DNA of 64,000 bases, taken from Sphingobium sp. EM0848. Lineage in GTDB: Bacteria > Pseudomonadota > Alphaproteobacteria > Sphingomonadales > Sphingomonadaceae. The position numbers and the translations under genes were made by a program. Within the stretch, counting starts at the first letter, position 1, and every line of letters begins with the position of its first letter. The stretch spans positions 1,302,001 through 1,366,000 of the forward strand of contig NZ_JABXWB010000001.1 of NCBI RefSeq assembly GCF_013375555.1. Reading direction: 5' to 3'. The notes under the pieces were generated by a model. The model was not told the origin of the DNA, did not search any database, and saw only the letters and a list, made by a program, of their open reading frames with translations. Positions 28,238 to 37,661 of the stretch are shown one piece after another.

Positions 28238-29401
28238 ATGAAGAAGTCCGTCGCCGCCCTCCTTTTCGTCGGCTTGCTTTCCCAGCCGCTGGTGGCCGCC
28301 GCGCCGCCCTATACCAGTGAGGCGCCGATCGCCTATATGAAGGACCTGTCATCCGGCGCCGTGCTGCTTGACAAGGGCGGCGAAACGCGGATGCCGCCAG
28401 CGTCCATGGCGAAGATGATGACGGTTCACGTTGCCTTCCGTCTGATCCAGAAGGGCGATCTGAAGCTCGACACGAAATTCACCGTTCGCCCGGAAACCTG
28501 GCAGAAATGGCACGGCCCGCAGGCCGGTTCGACCATGTTCCTCTCGCCCGGCGAACAGGTGTCGGTCGAAAATCTGCTGCACGGCATCGTGACGCTGTCC
28601 GGCAACGATGCCTGCGTCGTTCTGGCCGAGGGCATCGCCGGAACCGAGCAGGCCTTTGTCGCGCTGATGAACCAGGAAGCCAAACGGCTGGGTCTGAAGA
28701 ACAGCAATTTCGGGACCAGCAATGGCTGGCCGGACGAGGGCGTGACCTATGTGACCGCGCAGGACCTCGCTTCGCTGGCCGAAGCGACAATTGAGGAAAC
28801 GCCGGGCCTCTATAAGAAATTCTACGCCACCCGCGCCTTCACCTGGGGCAAGACCATGGGCGGCGCGGATATCGAACAGGGCAACCGCAACCCCATTCTC
28901 GGCAAGGTGCAGGGCGCAGATGGCCTCAAGACCGGCCATACAGAGGAAGCGGGCTATGGCTTTACCGGCTCCGCAGAGCAGGAAGGTCGTCGCCTTGTGA
29001 TGGTCGTCGCAGGGCTCACCAGTTCGAACCAGCGTATCGCCGAATCCGTGCGCTTCATGGACTGGGGTTTCCGCGCGTGGAAGGCGCAGCCGCTGTTCAA
29101 GAAGGGCCAGACCGTCGAAACCGCCGAGGTCCAGCAGGGCAGCGCCACCAAGGTCGCGCTAGTCGCGCCGCAGGATATGGCCGTGACCCTGCCGCGCGCG
29201 GCTTCGTCACAGATTTCGGTCAAGGTTGCCTATACCGGCCCGATCAAGGCGCCCATCGCCAAGGGACAGAAGATCGCACAGCTCATCATCTCCACCCCCG
29301 ACACCCCGCCGCAGATCCTGCCGCTGGTCGCAGGTGAAGATGTGTCCGAAGCGGGCATTTTCTGGCGTCTGTGGAACGGCCTGAAGTCGTTCTTCGGGTG
29401 A
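28238..29401 (+). CDS. dacC: D-alanyl-D-alanine carboxypeptidase (PBP5/6 family)
   Basis: It removes the terminal D-Ala from peptidoglycan stem peptides in the periplasm. The 387-aa protein has a signal peptide (MKKSVAALLFVGLLSQPLVAA), the serine-penicillin-recognising motifs SMAK (PPASMAKMMT), SGN (VTLSGNDACV) and KTG (LKTGHTEEAGYGFTGS), and the C-terminal beta-rich PBP5_C domain ending in an amphipathic tail (FWRLWNGLKSFFG) that likely anchors it to the membrane. The stop overlaps the GTG start of tmk by 4 bases, starting a tightly packed operon. The dacA/dacC naming is by homology class only. Confidence 0.93.
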   Translation: MKKSVAALLFVGLLSQPLVAAAPPYTSEAPIAYMKDLSSGAVLLDKGGETRMPPASMAKMMTVHVAFRLIQKGDLKLDTKFTVRPETWQKWHGPQAGSTMFLSPGEQVSVENLLHGIVTLSGNDACVVLAEGIAGTEQAFVALMNQEAKRLGLKNSNFGTSNGWPDEGVTYVTAQDLASLAEATIEETPGLYKKFYATRAFTWGKTMGGADIEQGNRNPILGKVQGADGLKTGHTEEAGYGFTGSAEQEGRRLVMVVAGLTSSNQRIAESVRFMDWGFRAWKAQPLFKKGQTVETAEVQQGSATKVALVAPQDMAVTLPRAASSQISVKVAYTGPIKAPIAKGQKIAQLIISTPDTPPQILPLVAGEDVSEAGIFWRLWNGLKSFFG

Positions 29402-30036
29402 CGGTCCGGACGGCAAGGGGCCGTTTCATCTCTCTGGAAGGCGGAGAGGGGGCAGGCAAGTCGACCCAGCTTCGGGCGCTTGCCACCGCTCTGCGTGCAC
29501 ATGGGCTGGAGGTGGTCGAAACCCGCGAACCCGGCGGCAGCGAGGGCGCGGAAGCGATCCGGGCCTTGTTGCTGACGGGGGGCGCCGACCGCTGGAGTCC
29601 ACGGGCCGAAGCCCTGCTGTTCGCCGCCGCTCGCGCCGATCATGTCGAAAAGACGATCCGTCCGGCGCTCGACCGCGGGGCATGGGTCTTGTCGGACCGC
29701 TTTCTGGACAGCAGCCGCGCCTATCAGGGCATGGGGGTTTTGACGGACGCCGACATATTGGCGCTTCACCGGATCGGCAGCGATGGCTTCCTGCCGGATC
29801 GCACCCTGTTCCTTACCTTGCCGGAGGGGGAGGCGACCGCCCGTACCCGCAGCCGCGATGGCGACGCCCCCGACCGAATCGGGGGACGAGACCGGACCTT
29901 TCATCTGGCCGTGGCTGATGCCTTCGCCCGCTTTGCCCAGACTGAGCCGGAACGCGTGCGTGCGATCGACGCGTCGGGCGCTGCCGGCGCTGTGACCGAA
30001 CGCCTGTTGCTTGCGCTGCAAGACCTGCTGCCATGA
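29398..30036 (+). CDS. tmk: Thymidylate kinase
   Basis: It phosphorylates dTMP to dTDP, an essential step of dTTP supply. The 212-aa protein has the P-loop FISLEGGEGAGKSTQLRAL near residue 12, the TREPGGSEGAEAIRALLL dTMP-binding segment, LSDRFLDSSRAYQGMG (DRY-like motif) and the lid region RSRDGDAPDRIGGRD. The GTG start overlaps the dacC stop (GTGA). The stop overlaps holB (ATGA), an arrangement common in alphaproteobacteria. Confidence 0.96.
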   Translation: MTVRTARGRFISLEGGEGAGKSTQLRALATALRAHGLEVVETREPGGSEGAEAIRALLLTGGADRWSPRAEALLFAAARADHVEKTIRPALDRGAWVLSDRFLDSSRAYQGMGVLTDADILALHRIGSDGFLPDRTLFLTLPEGEATARTRSRDGDAPDRIGGRDRTFHLAVADAFARFAQTEPERVRAIDASGAAGAVTERLLLALQDLLP

Positions 30037-31019
30037 CGTCACTTCTCGGGCATGACGAGCAGGCCCGCACGCTGCTGGGCGCAGCGCGCAGCGGCCGCCT
30101 GCATCATGGCTGGATACTCACCGGCCCGCGCGGTATCGGCAAGGCCAGCTTTGCCCGCGCCATGGCCCTGCGCCTGCTGGCCGAGGCCGCCGATCCGGCC
30201 ATAGCGGGCGACGGCCTCGACGTGCCGCAGGACCACCCCATTCGCCGGCTGTTCGAGGCGGATGCCCATCCCGACTATGCCGAGCTTTTCTGCCTCGAAA
30301 AGGAGACCGGCACTGCGCGCAACATCACGGTCGACCAGATCCGGGGACTTCAACGGCTGATCCAATCCGCTCCATCCATGTCCACGCGCCGTGTCGTCGT
30401 CATCGACAGCGCCGACGATTTGGAGCGAGGCGCCGCCAATGCGCTGTTGAAAAATCTGGAGGAACCGCCCGCCGACATGCTGTTCCTGCTGATCAGCCAT
30501 GCGCCCGGACGCCTGCTGCCCACGATCCGCTCCCGGTGCCGGACGCTTCGTTTCGAAACGCTGAATGACGAAGCCATGCGGACGGTGCTTCGGGCCGAGA
30601 AGGAAGAGTTCTCCTCAACCGAACTCGACGCTCTGGTGCGTGCCGGTGAAGGATCGCCTGGCAAGGCATTGCGCTATGCGGGCCTTGACATCGCAGATAT
30701 GGAACGCGCCCTCGCGGCCATCGCCGCGGATGGCGATCCTGGCAACCGCCAGCGTTTGACCCTTTCCAAATCACTCGCCTCCAAGGCTGCAAAACCGCGT
30801 TACGAGGCTTTTCTTGAGCGGGCGCCAGCCTTTATCGCCGCCGCCGCGCGACAGCGTCAGGGTTCCGATCTCGGCAAGGCGCTCGACCATTGGGAGGCGG
30901 CACGGCAACTTGCGAGCGGCGCCATCATCCTGTCGCTGGAACCGGGGGCGGTCGTCTTCGAACTGGCGGGCCATGTCGCCGCCCTTGCCAATGGAAAAGC
31001 GGCTTTGCGCGGGGACTAA
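30033..31019 (+). CDS. holB: DNA polymerase III subunit delta'
   Basis: Clamp-loader subunit. The 328-aa AAA+-fold protein has LLGHDEQARTLLGAARSGRLHHGWILTGPRGIGKASFARAMALRLL at the start, the sensor-region VVVIDSADDLERGAANALLKNLEEPPADMLFLLISHAPGRLLPTIRSRCRTLRF typical of delta'/tau, and a helical C-terminal domain. The P-loop is GPRGIGKAS, fairly intact, while zinc-knuckle cysteines are absent. It overlaps tmk by 4 bases and precedes metG by 20 bases. Confidence 0.94.
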   Translation: MTSLLGHDEQARTLLGAARSGRLHHGWILTGPRGIGKASFARAMALRLLAEAADPAIAGDGLDVPQDHPIRRLFEADAHPDYAELFCLEKETGTARNITVDQIRGLQRLIQSAPSMSTRRVVVIDSADDLERGAANALLKNLEEPPADMLFLLISHAPGRLLPTIRSRCRTLRFETLNDEAMRTVLRAEKEEFSSTELDALVRAGEGSPGKALRYAGLDIADMERALAAIAADGDPGNRQRLTLSKSLASKAAKPRYEAFLERAPAFIAAAARQRQGSDLGKALDHWEAARQLASGAIILSLEPGAVVFELAGHVAALANGKAALRGD

Positions 31020-31039
31020 CAACCGCTAGGGAAGGCCGC

Positions 31040-32602
31040 ATGTCCAAGCCCTATACCATCACCACAGCCATCAGCTATCCCAACGGCCGCCCGCACATCG
31101 GCCATGCCTATGAGGTGATCGCCACCGACGCGATTGCCCGTTTCCAGCGGATGATGGGCCGCGACGTCTTCTTCCAGACCGGGACCGACGAACATGGGTT
31201 GAAAATGGCCCAGACCGCACGCAACCGGGGCATCGAACCGCGTGAGCTGGCTGACGAAATGTCAGGATATTTCAAGGTCATGAACGATGGTTTGAATATC
31301 AGCTATGATCGCTTCATCCGCACCAGCGAGCCGGACCACCACAGCGCCAGCCAAGCCATCTGGCAGGCGATGGAGGCCAATGGCGACCTTTATCTCGGCC
31401 GTTATGAAGGCTGGTATTCGGTCCGCGACGAAGCCTTTTACGACGAAAAGGAACTGACCGAAGGGGAGGGCGGGCAGAAGCTGTCGCCCCAGGGCACGCC
31501 GGTCGAATGGACGGTCGAGGGAAGCTGGTTCTTCCGCCTGTCGGCCTACCAGCAGAAGCTGATCGACCTCTACACCAGCCAGCCGGATTTCATCCAGCCG
31601 GACAGCCGCCGTAACGAGATCATGCGCTTCGTCGAGGGGGGCCTTTCCGACCTCAGCGTCTCGCGCACCAGCTTCGACTGGGGCGTGAAGGTGCCGGGCA
31701 GCGATGGTCATGTCATGTATGTCTGGGTCGACGCGCTCACCAATTACCTGACCGGCTGCGGCTACCCCGACGATGCCGAACGCATGGCCCGCTACTGGTC
31801 GGAAGGCGGCGATATCACGCACATCATCGGCAAGGATATCGTGCGTTTTCATACGGTTTATTGGCCTGCCTTCCTGATGAGTGCAAATTTGCCTTTGCCG
31901 AAACAGGTGTTCGGTCACGGCTTCCTCCTCAACCGTGGGGAGAAAATGTCCAAATCGCTGGGCAATGTGGCCGATCCCATGGAACTGGCTGAGCGGTTCG
32001 GCGTCGACCAGTTGCGCTATTTCCTGCTGTCCGAAGTCACCTTCGGCAATGACGGCAGCTACAGTGCGGAAGCGATCGTTGCCCGATCCAATAGCGATCT
32101 CGCGAACAGCTTCGGCAATCTCGCCCAGCGGACGTTGAGCTTCATCGCCAAGAATCTGGAAGGTCGCCTGCCGGAACCCGCCGCGCAGGATGTGGACAGC
32201 GATCTCCTCAACGTCGTTGTCGAAGCCGCGCAGACCTTCCAGAGCGCGATGGCCGACCTTGCGCCTTCGACCGCCATCGAGGCGTGGATGCGCGCCGTCT
32301 TCGCCTGCAACGCCTATATCGACGCGCAGGCCCCCTGGGCACTTCGCAAGACCGATCCGGCTCGGATGAAGGCGGTTCTGGCCACCCTCTACGAAGCCAT
32401 CGCCAATCTCGCCGTCATGATCCAGCCGATCATTCCGGCCAGTGCAACGGCGTTGCTCGACCAGATGGGCATGGGTGGGGAAGGGCGGACCTATGCGGCT
32501 ATCGGCAGCAACTGGTATGAGCAGCTCCGGGCGTCGGGCTTCACCCTCAGCACGCCCAAGCCGCTTTTCCCGCGTCTCGAACTGCCCGCCGAAGAGGCGT
32601 AA
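31040..32602 (+). CDS. metG: Methionyl-tRNA synthetase
   Basis: The 520-aa class I synthetase has the HIGH motif within YPNGRPHIGHAYEVIATDAIARF, TGTDEHGLKMAQTA, YVWVDALTNYLTG, GKDIVRFHTVYWPAFL and the KMSKS loop GEKMSKSLGNV, followed by the anticodon-binding helical domain. It lacks the zinc-knuckle cysteine insertion and the C-terminal dimerisation domain of the E. coli enzyme, like the short alphaproteobacterial form. ATG 31040 is chosen over a longer frame that runs inside holB. It is followed by tatD after 3 bases. Confidence 0.97.
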   Translation: MSKPYTITTAISYPNGRPHIGHAYEVIATDAIARFQRMMGRDVFFQTGTDEHGLKMAQTARNRGIEPRELADEMSGYFKVMNDGLNISYDRFIRTSEPDHHSASQAIWQAMEANGDLYLGRYEGWYSVRDEAFYDEKELTEGEGGQKLSPQGTPVEWTVEGSWFFRLSAYQQKLIDLYTSQPDFIQPDSRRNEIMRFVEGGLSDLSVSRTSFDWGVKVPGSDGHVMYVWVDALTNYLTGCGYPDDAERMARYWSEGGDITHIIGKDIVRFHTVYWPAFLMSANLPLPKQVFGHGFLLNRGEKMSKSLGNVADPMELAERFGVDQLRYFLLSEVTFGNDGSYSAEAIVARSNSDLANSFGNLAQRTLSFIAKNLEGRLPEPAAQDVDSDLLNVVVEAAQTFQSAMADLAPSTAIEAWMRAVFACNAYIDAQAPWALRKTDPARMKAVLATLYEAIANLAVMIQPIIPASATALLDQMGMGGEGRTYAAIGSNWYEQLRASGFTLSTPKPLFPRLELPAEEA

Positions 32603-32605
32603 GCC

Positions 32606-33379
32606 ATGCTGATCGACAGCCATTGCCACTTGAATTACAAGGGGTTGATCGAGGATCAGCAGAATGTGCTTGAACGCGCGCGGGCCGCGGGCGTGGGCCT
32701 GATGCTCAATATCGCCACCCGCGAAAGCGAATGGGACGATGTGCTGGGCACGGCGCTGCGCGAGGCCGATGTGTGGGCGACCGTCGGCATCCATCCGCAT
32801 GAGGCGGACGAGCATCCCCATATCGACACCGCCAAGCTGGTCGAGCGCGCGTCGCATCCTCGCGTCGTCGGCATCGGGGAAACAGGCCTCGATTATTATT
32901 ACGACCATAGCGACCGCGAACGCCAGCAGAGAAGCTTCCGTGCCCATATCGCGGCTTCGCGCGAAACCGGCCTGCCCCTGATCGTCCACACCCGTGATGC
33001 GGAAGAGGATACGCTGGCCATCATGCGCGATGAGATGGGGAAGGGGGCCTATACGGGCGTCATCCATTGTTTCACGGCCAGCGGCGCCTTTGCCGACGCG
33101 GCATTGGAACTTGGTTTTTACATCAGCATTTCCGGCATTGTGACGTTCAAAAATGCCAGGGATTTGCAGGAAACCGCTGCACGCCTGCCGCTGGAGCGGC
33201 TGCTGGTCGAAACGGATTCGCCTTTCCTCGCCCCGGTGCCCCATCGCGGCAAGCCCTGTGAGCCTGCCTATGTGGCCGACACCGCCCGCTTTCTCGCCCA
33301 ATTGCGGGGCGAAAGCCTTGAGCAACTGACCGAGGCAACCTCCGCCAATTTCCGCACTTTGTTCAGCAAGGCCGAATGA
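32606..33379 (+). CDS. tatD: TatD family metal-dependent deoxyribonuclease
   Basis: The 257-aa TIM-barrel amidohydrolase-fold nuclease has the metal-binding MLIDSHCHLNYKGL start, GIHPHEADEHP, VGIGETGLDYYY, LPLIVHTRDAEEDTL, GVIHCFTASGAFA and LLVETDSPFLAPVPHRGKPCEPAYV. Relatives act as 3'-5' exonucleases in DNA repair and degradation. The metG-tatD-MBL order is typical for alphaproteobacteria. The stop overlaps the next gene by 4 bases (ATGA). Confidence 0.95.
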   Translation: MLIDSHCHLNYKGLIEDQQNVLERARAAGVGLMLNIATRESEWDDVLGTALREADVWATVGIHPHEADEHPHIDTAKLVERASHPRVVGIGETGLDYYYDHSDRERQQRSFRAHIAASRETGLPLIVHTRDAEEDTLAIMRDEMGKGAYTGVIHCFTASGAFADAALELGFYISISGIVTFKNARDLQETAARLPLERLLVETDSPFLAPVPHRGKPCEPAYVADTARFLAQLRGESLEQLTEATSANFRTLFSKAE

Positions 33380-34167
33380 GCCTCAAGCTCACCATTTTGG
33401 GCAGCGGCACATCTTCAGGCGTGCCGCGGATCGGCAATGACTGGGGCGCCTGCGACCCAACTGAGCCAAAGAACCGGCGGACCCGCGTATCCATTCTGGT
33501 CGAAAGTCCATCCACACGCATTCTGGTTGATACATCGCCCGACATGCGTGCGCAGTTGCTCGCGGCCGATGTCATCGACATAGACGCGATCCTGTGGACC
33601 CATGACCATGCCGATCACAGCCACGGCCTGGATGATGTGCGCCAGCTCTATCATCATCGAGGCACGCCGCTTCCCGGCTACGCCCGCGCCGAGACGCTCA
33701 AATTGCTGAAACAGCGCTTCAGCTATGCCTTTGAGGGCCGCCATGGCTATCATCCGACGATAGAAGCGCATCCGCTGCCCGATGGCCTGCGCATCGGCGA
33801 TATCGACATCGCCTGTACCGATCAGCCCCATGGCGAGATATTCTCGACCGGATTTCGCTTTACATATGGCGGCAGATCCATTGGCTATGCAACTGATTTT
33901 CATGATATGACAGCAGATATGCTGGCGCTTTACGATGGCCTCGACATCTGGGTCGTGGACGCGCTCCGCGAACGGCCGCATCCGACTCATGCCCATCTGG
34001 CGCTGACGCTGGACGGCATTGAGGCGCTCCGCCCCGGCCGTGCCATATTGACGCATATGGATCAGAGCATGGACTATGCAACACTATGCCGCACTCTGCC
34101 GCCCGGCATCGAACCGGGCTATGACGGCATGGTGATGGAATTGGATGCAAAGGCGAGAGGGGGCTGA
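33376..34167 (+). CDS. MBL-fold metallo-hydrolase (PhnP-like)
   Basis: The 263-aa metallo-beta-lactamase-fold phosphodiesterase-like protein starts LKLTILGSGTSSGVPRIG, contains the metal motif WTHDHADHSHGLDDVR near residue 75, CTDQPHGEIFSTGFRF and AILTHMDQSMDY for remaining metal ligands. Similar proteins include the cyclic phosphodiesterase PhnP, but no phn genes are here, so the substrate is open. It is translationally coupled to tatD. Confidence 0.9.
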   Translation: MSLKLTILGSGTSSGVPRIGNDWGACDPTEPKNRRTRVSILVESPSTRILVDTSPDMRAQLLAADVIDIDAILWTHDHADHSHGLDDVRQLYHHRGTPLPGYARAETLKLLKQRFSYAFEGRHGYHPTIEAHPLPDGLRIGDIDIACTDQPHGEIFSTGFRFTYGGRSIGYATDFHDMTADMLALYDGLDIWVVDALRERPHPTHAHLALTLDGIEALRPGRAILTHMDQSMDYATLCRTLPPGIEPGYDGMVMELDAKARGG

Positions 34168-34172
34168 CAGGC

Positions 34173-34784
34173 ATGAGCGGCGATCAGGCGATGTCCAGCC
34201 TTTGGTATGTGCTGGCGCTCGTCCTCGTCGGATCGGCCCTGTTGGCACGCCGGGTGCCCATGAGTGGCATGTTGCGCATGGCCATGATGTGGGTCGTGAT
34301 TTTCGTAGCTTTGCTTGGCCTCTTCAAAATCGGTGAGAAATACGGCCTGTTTTCCAGCCGTACCGGGCAGGGGAGCGGTCTATCCTCCGAAGCGCCTCCC
34401 CCTGCCCGTGTGGAGGGTCAGGCTCTGCGCATTCCGATCGCCCCGGACGGCCATTATTGGGTCGAGGGTATCGTCAACGGCACATCGGCCCGCTTCCTGA
34501 TCGACAGCGGCGCCAGCGTCACGGCCCTCTCCGTCACCACGGCCCGCGCCGCCGGCCTGAATTTTGATCTCAACGCGCCCGGCGTCAGCATGATGACCGC
34601 CAATGGAAAGATCGACGCCAAACGCTCGACCATCGCGACGCTCGCCATCGGACCGATCCGTGCGAGCGATCTGGATATCGTGATCTCGCCGGCCTTTGGC
34701 GATGTGAATGTGATTGGCATGAACACGCTGTCGCGCCTGAAAAGCTGGGGCGTCCAGAACGGTGAAATGGTGCTGACACCATGA
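34173..34784 (+). CDS. Membrane-anchored retropepsin-like aspartic protease (TIGR02281 type, clan AA)
   Basis: The 203-aa protein has two N-terminal hydrophobic helices (LWYVLALVLVGSALLA and MLRMAMMWVVIFVALLGLFKI) and then a single aspartic-protease lobe with DGHYWVEGIVNGTSARFLIDSGASVTALS; the catalytic Asp is in LIDSGAS. A second half-site motif is not needed because such proteins dimerise. The biological substrate is unknown. It starts 5 bases after the MBL gene, and its stop overlaps the MFS gene by 4 bases. Confidence 0.88.
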   Translation: MSGDQAMSSLWYVLALVLVGSALLARRVPMSGMLRMAMMWVVIFVALLGLFKIGEKYGLFSSRTGQGSGLSSEAPPPARVEGQALRIPIAPDGHYWVEGIVNGTSARFLIDSGASVTALSVTTARAAGLNFDLNAPGVSMMTANGKIDAKRSTIATLAIGPIRASDLDIVISPAFGDVNVIGMNTLSRLKSWGVQNGEMVLTP

Positions 34785-36076
34785 CGTCACATTTGACGGC
34801 GCCCAACCAGCGCGAGCGCCTGAAGGCCATAATCGGCGGTTCCACCGGCAATCTGGTGGAATGGTATGACTGGTATGCTTATTCCGCCTTCACCCTCTAT
34901 TTCGCCCCGCATTTCTTCCCAAGTGAGGATCGCACGGCCCAATTGCTGAGCGCCGCGGGCATTTTTGCGGTCGGCTTTTTGATGCGGCCAATCGGCGCAT
35001 GGGTCATGGGCGTCTATGCGGACCGACATGGACGAAAGAGCGGATTGACCCTCTCCGTCGCGCTGATGTGCGCTGGCTCTCTGCTGATTGCGGTCACGCC
35101 ATCCTATCGGACGATCGGCATCGGCGCGCCCTTGCTGCTGGTCCTGGCCCGTCTGATGCAGGGCCTGTCCGTCGGCGGGGAATATGGCGCCAGCGCAACC
35201 TATCTATCGGAAATGGCAGGCCGGAACAGGCGCGGTTTTTTCTCCAGCTTCCAATATGTGACGTTGATCGCCGGGCAGTTGGTCGCGATCTGCGTGCTGC
35301 TCATTCTGCAGGCCATGCTCAGCGAAGCGGATCTGGATGCCTGGGGCTGGCGCATTCCGTTTCTGATCGGCGGGGCGCTGGCGGTAATCGTCTTCTGGCT
35401 GCGGCGCGGCCTTTCCGAAACGCAGAGCTATGCCAAGGTTCAGGCGGAAGGCGCACCGCGATCTGGCTTCGTCGAGCTCGTCACCCGCCATCCCCGAGAA
35501 ACGCTGACGGTGATGTTGTTGACGGCAGGCGGCACCATCGCTTTCTACGCCTATTCCATCTACATGCAGAAATTCCTGGTCAACACCAGCGGCTTGAGCC
35601 GGGAAACCGCATCCCAAATCAATGGGATAACGCTGTTTCTTTTTATGCTGTTGCAGCCTGTGGCCGGCGCCTTGTCTGATCGGATCGGCCGCAAACCGCT
35701 GATGGTCGGCTTTGGCGTGCTGGGCGTGATCGCCACTTATCCCATCTTCACCACGCTGGCCGTGACCAGGGAGCCGGTGATCGCCGGGTTGCTGGTGATG
35801 GCGGGATTGGTCATCGTGACCGGCTATACGTCGATCAACGCCGTGGTGAAGGCGGAGCTTTTCCCGGCGCACATCCGGGCGCTGGGCGTCGCGCTGCCTT
35901 ATGCGCTAGCGAATACCTTGTTCGGCGGCACGGCGGAATTTGTCGCGCTGTGGTTCAAGCAAATGGGTATGGAGCAAGCCTTCTACATCTACGTCACGAT
36001 CATGATCGCCATATCGCTGATCGTCTATATCCGGATGCAGGATACGCAGCGCTACAGCCAGATCATGGAAGACTGA
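34781..36076 (+). CDS. MHS-family MFS transporter (alpha-ketoglutarate permease/ProP-like)
   Basis: The 431-aa protein with about 12 membrane helices belongs to the metabolite:H+ symporter family: GSTGNLVEWYDWYAYSAFTLYFAPHFFPS at helix 1, RPIGAWVMGVYADRHGRKSGLT at loop 2-3, LMQGLSVGGEYGASATYLSEM at helix 4 and LSDRIGRKPLM at loop 8-9. Relatives import dicarboxylates such as 2-oxoglutarate or compatible solutes; the substrate cannot be assigned. It is the last gene of the mltB/dacC to transporter run. The insertion sequence begins about 60 bases downstream. Confidence 0.9.
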   Translation: MTSHLTAPNQRERLKAIIGGSTGNLVEWYDWYAYSAFTLYFAPHFFPSEDRTAQLLSAAGIFAVGFLMRPIGAWVMGVYADRHGRKSGLTLSVALMCAGSLLIAVTPSYRTIGIGAPLLLVLARLMQGLSVGGEYGASATYLSEMAGRNRRGFFSSFQYVTLIAGQLVAICVLLILQAMLSEADLDAWGWRIPFLIGGALAVIVFWLRRGLSETQSYAKVQAEGAPRSGFVELVTRHPRETLTVMLLTAGGTIAFYAYSIYMQKFLVNTSGLSRETASQINGITLFLFMLLQPVAGALSDRIGRKPLMVGFGVLGVIATYPIFTTLAVTREPVIAGLLVMAGLVIVTGYTSINAVVKAELFPAHIRALGVALPYALANTLFGGTAEFVALWFKQMGMEQAFYIYVTIMIAISLIVYIRMQDTQRYSQIMED

Positions 36077-36144
36077 TCCGGACCAGGATTCTGGACTGTA
36101 TTTAACATAATCCTTATTATCGATCTAAACGAATGTAAGCGCCG

Positions 36145-36183
36145 GATAGAAATGACACCCCTCTGCTAGATAGAAATGACACC
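36145..36183. repeat. Doubled left-end transposase-binding repeat of the insertion sequence
   Basis: Two direct copies of GATAGAAATGACACC with a 24-bp period at the left end; the right end has one inverted copy at 37795-37809. Probable transposase recognition sites. Confidence 0.8.
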
Positions 36184-36245
36184 GTCGGGCGTCCTTAGCA
36201 GAGCTCGGTGGCATGGTCCTCCTGGCAGTTCGGGAGGACGCGCTT

Positions 36246-37661
36246 ATGCCGGTGGTTGCGATGAGCGATGGCGAGCTTTTGCGGTTTGATACATTGTCAC
36301 GTGTGGAGCGCGGCGAACTTCGGGTTGAGGATGCGGCGCTTCTGCTGGGATTGCAGCGCCGGCAGATTTTCCGGTTGCTGGAACGGTTGCGGACCGATGG
36401 TGCTTCAGGCCTGGTGTCGCGCAAACGTGGCCGGCCGAGCAACCGGCGTCACAGCGAGGCCTTTCGCGGGCGGATTCTATCGATCGTGCGCGAACATTAT
36501 CATGACTTCGGACCCACCCTGGCCCGAGAATATCTGGCGGAACGTCATGCTATCAGCATCGGCTGCGAGACATTGCGGCAGTTGATGATCGAGGCGGGCA
36601 TTTGGCAGGATCGCGCTGCCCGTCGTTCTCGGCCCTATCAGCCACGCCATCGGCGGGAGTGCCGTGGCGAGCTGGTCCAGATCGACGGCTCGGAGCACGC
36701 CTGGTTCGAGACGCGTGGTCCGAAATGCACGCTGCTTGTCTATATCGACGACGCGACCAGCGAGCTGCTGCATCTCAAGATGGTCGAGAGTGAAAGCACC
36801 TTTTCCTACATGGAGGCGACACGCGAATATATCGAGCGGCACGGCAAGCCGGTGGCCTTTTATTCCGACAAGCATTCGGTGTTCCGCAACGCCAAGGCGA
36901 CGGCGAAGGGTGATGGCATGACGCATTTCGGGCGCGCGCTCGATGCGCTGAACATCGAGATCATCTGCGCCAACTCGCCGCAGGCCAAGGGCCGGGTCGA
37001 ACGGGCGAACGGCACCTTGCAGGATCGCCTGGTCAAGGCGATGCGCCTGGAAGGCATATCGACGATTGCGGACGCCAACGCCTTTCTGAGCAGCTATCGC
37101 CTAACGCACAATGCGCGTTTTGCGCGCCCGGCGGCAGGCAGTCGTGATCTGCACCGCCCTCTGGCGCCGCGGGATGATCTGCACTCCGTCATGGTCTGGC
37201 GCGAAAAGCGGAAGGTGTCAAAGGCACTGACGCTGCATTACAACAAGATTCTGTTCATTCTGGAGCCGACTGCGATCAGCAAGGCCCTGGTAGGTAAGCG
37301 TGTCCACATCTGCGAATATCCTGATGGCCAGGTCGAGATCCGTCATGAGGAGCGCTCCCTTCCCTATCGCCTGTTCGACAAGATGCCCCGGATCAATCAA
37401 CCTGCCATTGTCGACAACAAGCATCTCGACGCGGCACTGATGCTGGCGAAGCAGATCCAGGCGATGGCGCCGCATCACCGGCAGCGGAACAATAATGCGC
37501 CTGCCCGCCGCGACCAGCCCATGCATCTGTTCCCCGAGCCGGAAGCGCCGGCAAAGGTCGATCGCCGTCGCCTGGGCGGTCCCAAGCTCAAGCGTGGCCC
37601 CCGGCTCAGCGAGGCCGAGTTGCAGGCGCGGGGCACGCTGGAGTTTGTGAAGGCCCGCTGA
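36246..37661 (+). CDS. ISNCY/IS1202-type DDE transposase
   Basis: The 471-aa transposase has an N-terminal helix-turn-helix (ELRVEDAALLLGLQRRQIFRLLERLR), a second winged-helix-like region (GPTLAREYLAERHAISIGCETLRQLM) and a catalytic core with the three acidic residues in QIDGSEHAWFE, FYSDKHSVFRN and KGRVERANGTLQDRL. I chose ATG 36246, preceded by GGGAGGA, over the in-frame ATG 33 bases upstream. The frame is intact, so the element may still be active. The basic C-terminus (PKLKRGPRL) is typical of DNA-binding tails. Confidence 0.9.
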   Translation: MPVVAMSDGELLRFDTLSRVERGELRVEDAALLLGLQRRQIFRLLERLRTDGASGLVSRKRGRPSNRRHSEAFRGRILSIVREHYHDFGPTLAREYLAERHAISIGCETLRQLMIEAGIWQDRAARRSRPYQPRHRRECRGELVQIDGSEHAWFETRGPKCTLLVYIDDATSELLHLKMVESESTFSYMEATREYIERHGKPVAFYSDKHSVFRNAKATAKGDGMTHFGRALDALNIEIICANSPQAKGRVERANGTLQDRLVKAMRLEGISTIADANAFLSSYRLTHNARFARPAAGSRDLHRPLAPRDDLHSVMVWREKRKVSKALTLHYNKILFILEPTAISKALVGKRVHICEYPDGQVEIRHEERSLPYRLFDKMPRINQPAIVDNKHLDAALMLAKQIQAMAPHHRQRNNNAPARRDQPMHLFPEPEAPAKVDRRRLGGPKLKRGPRLSEAELQARGTLEFVKAR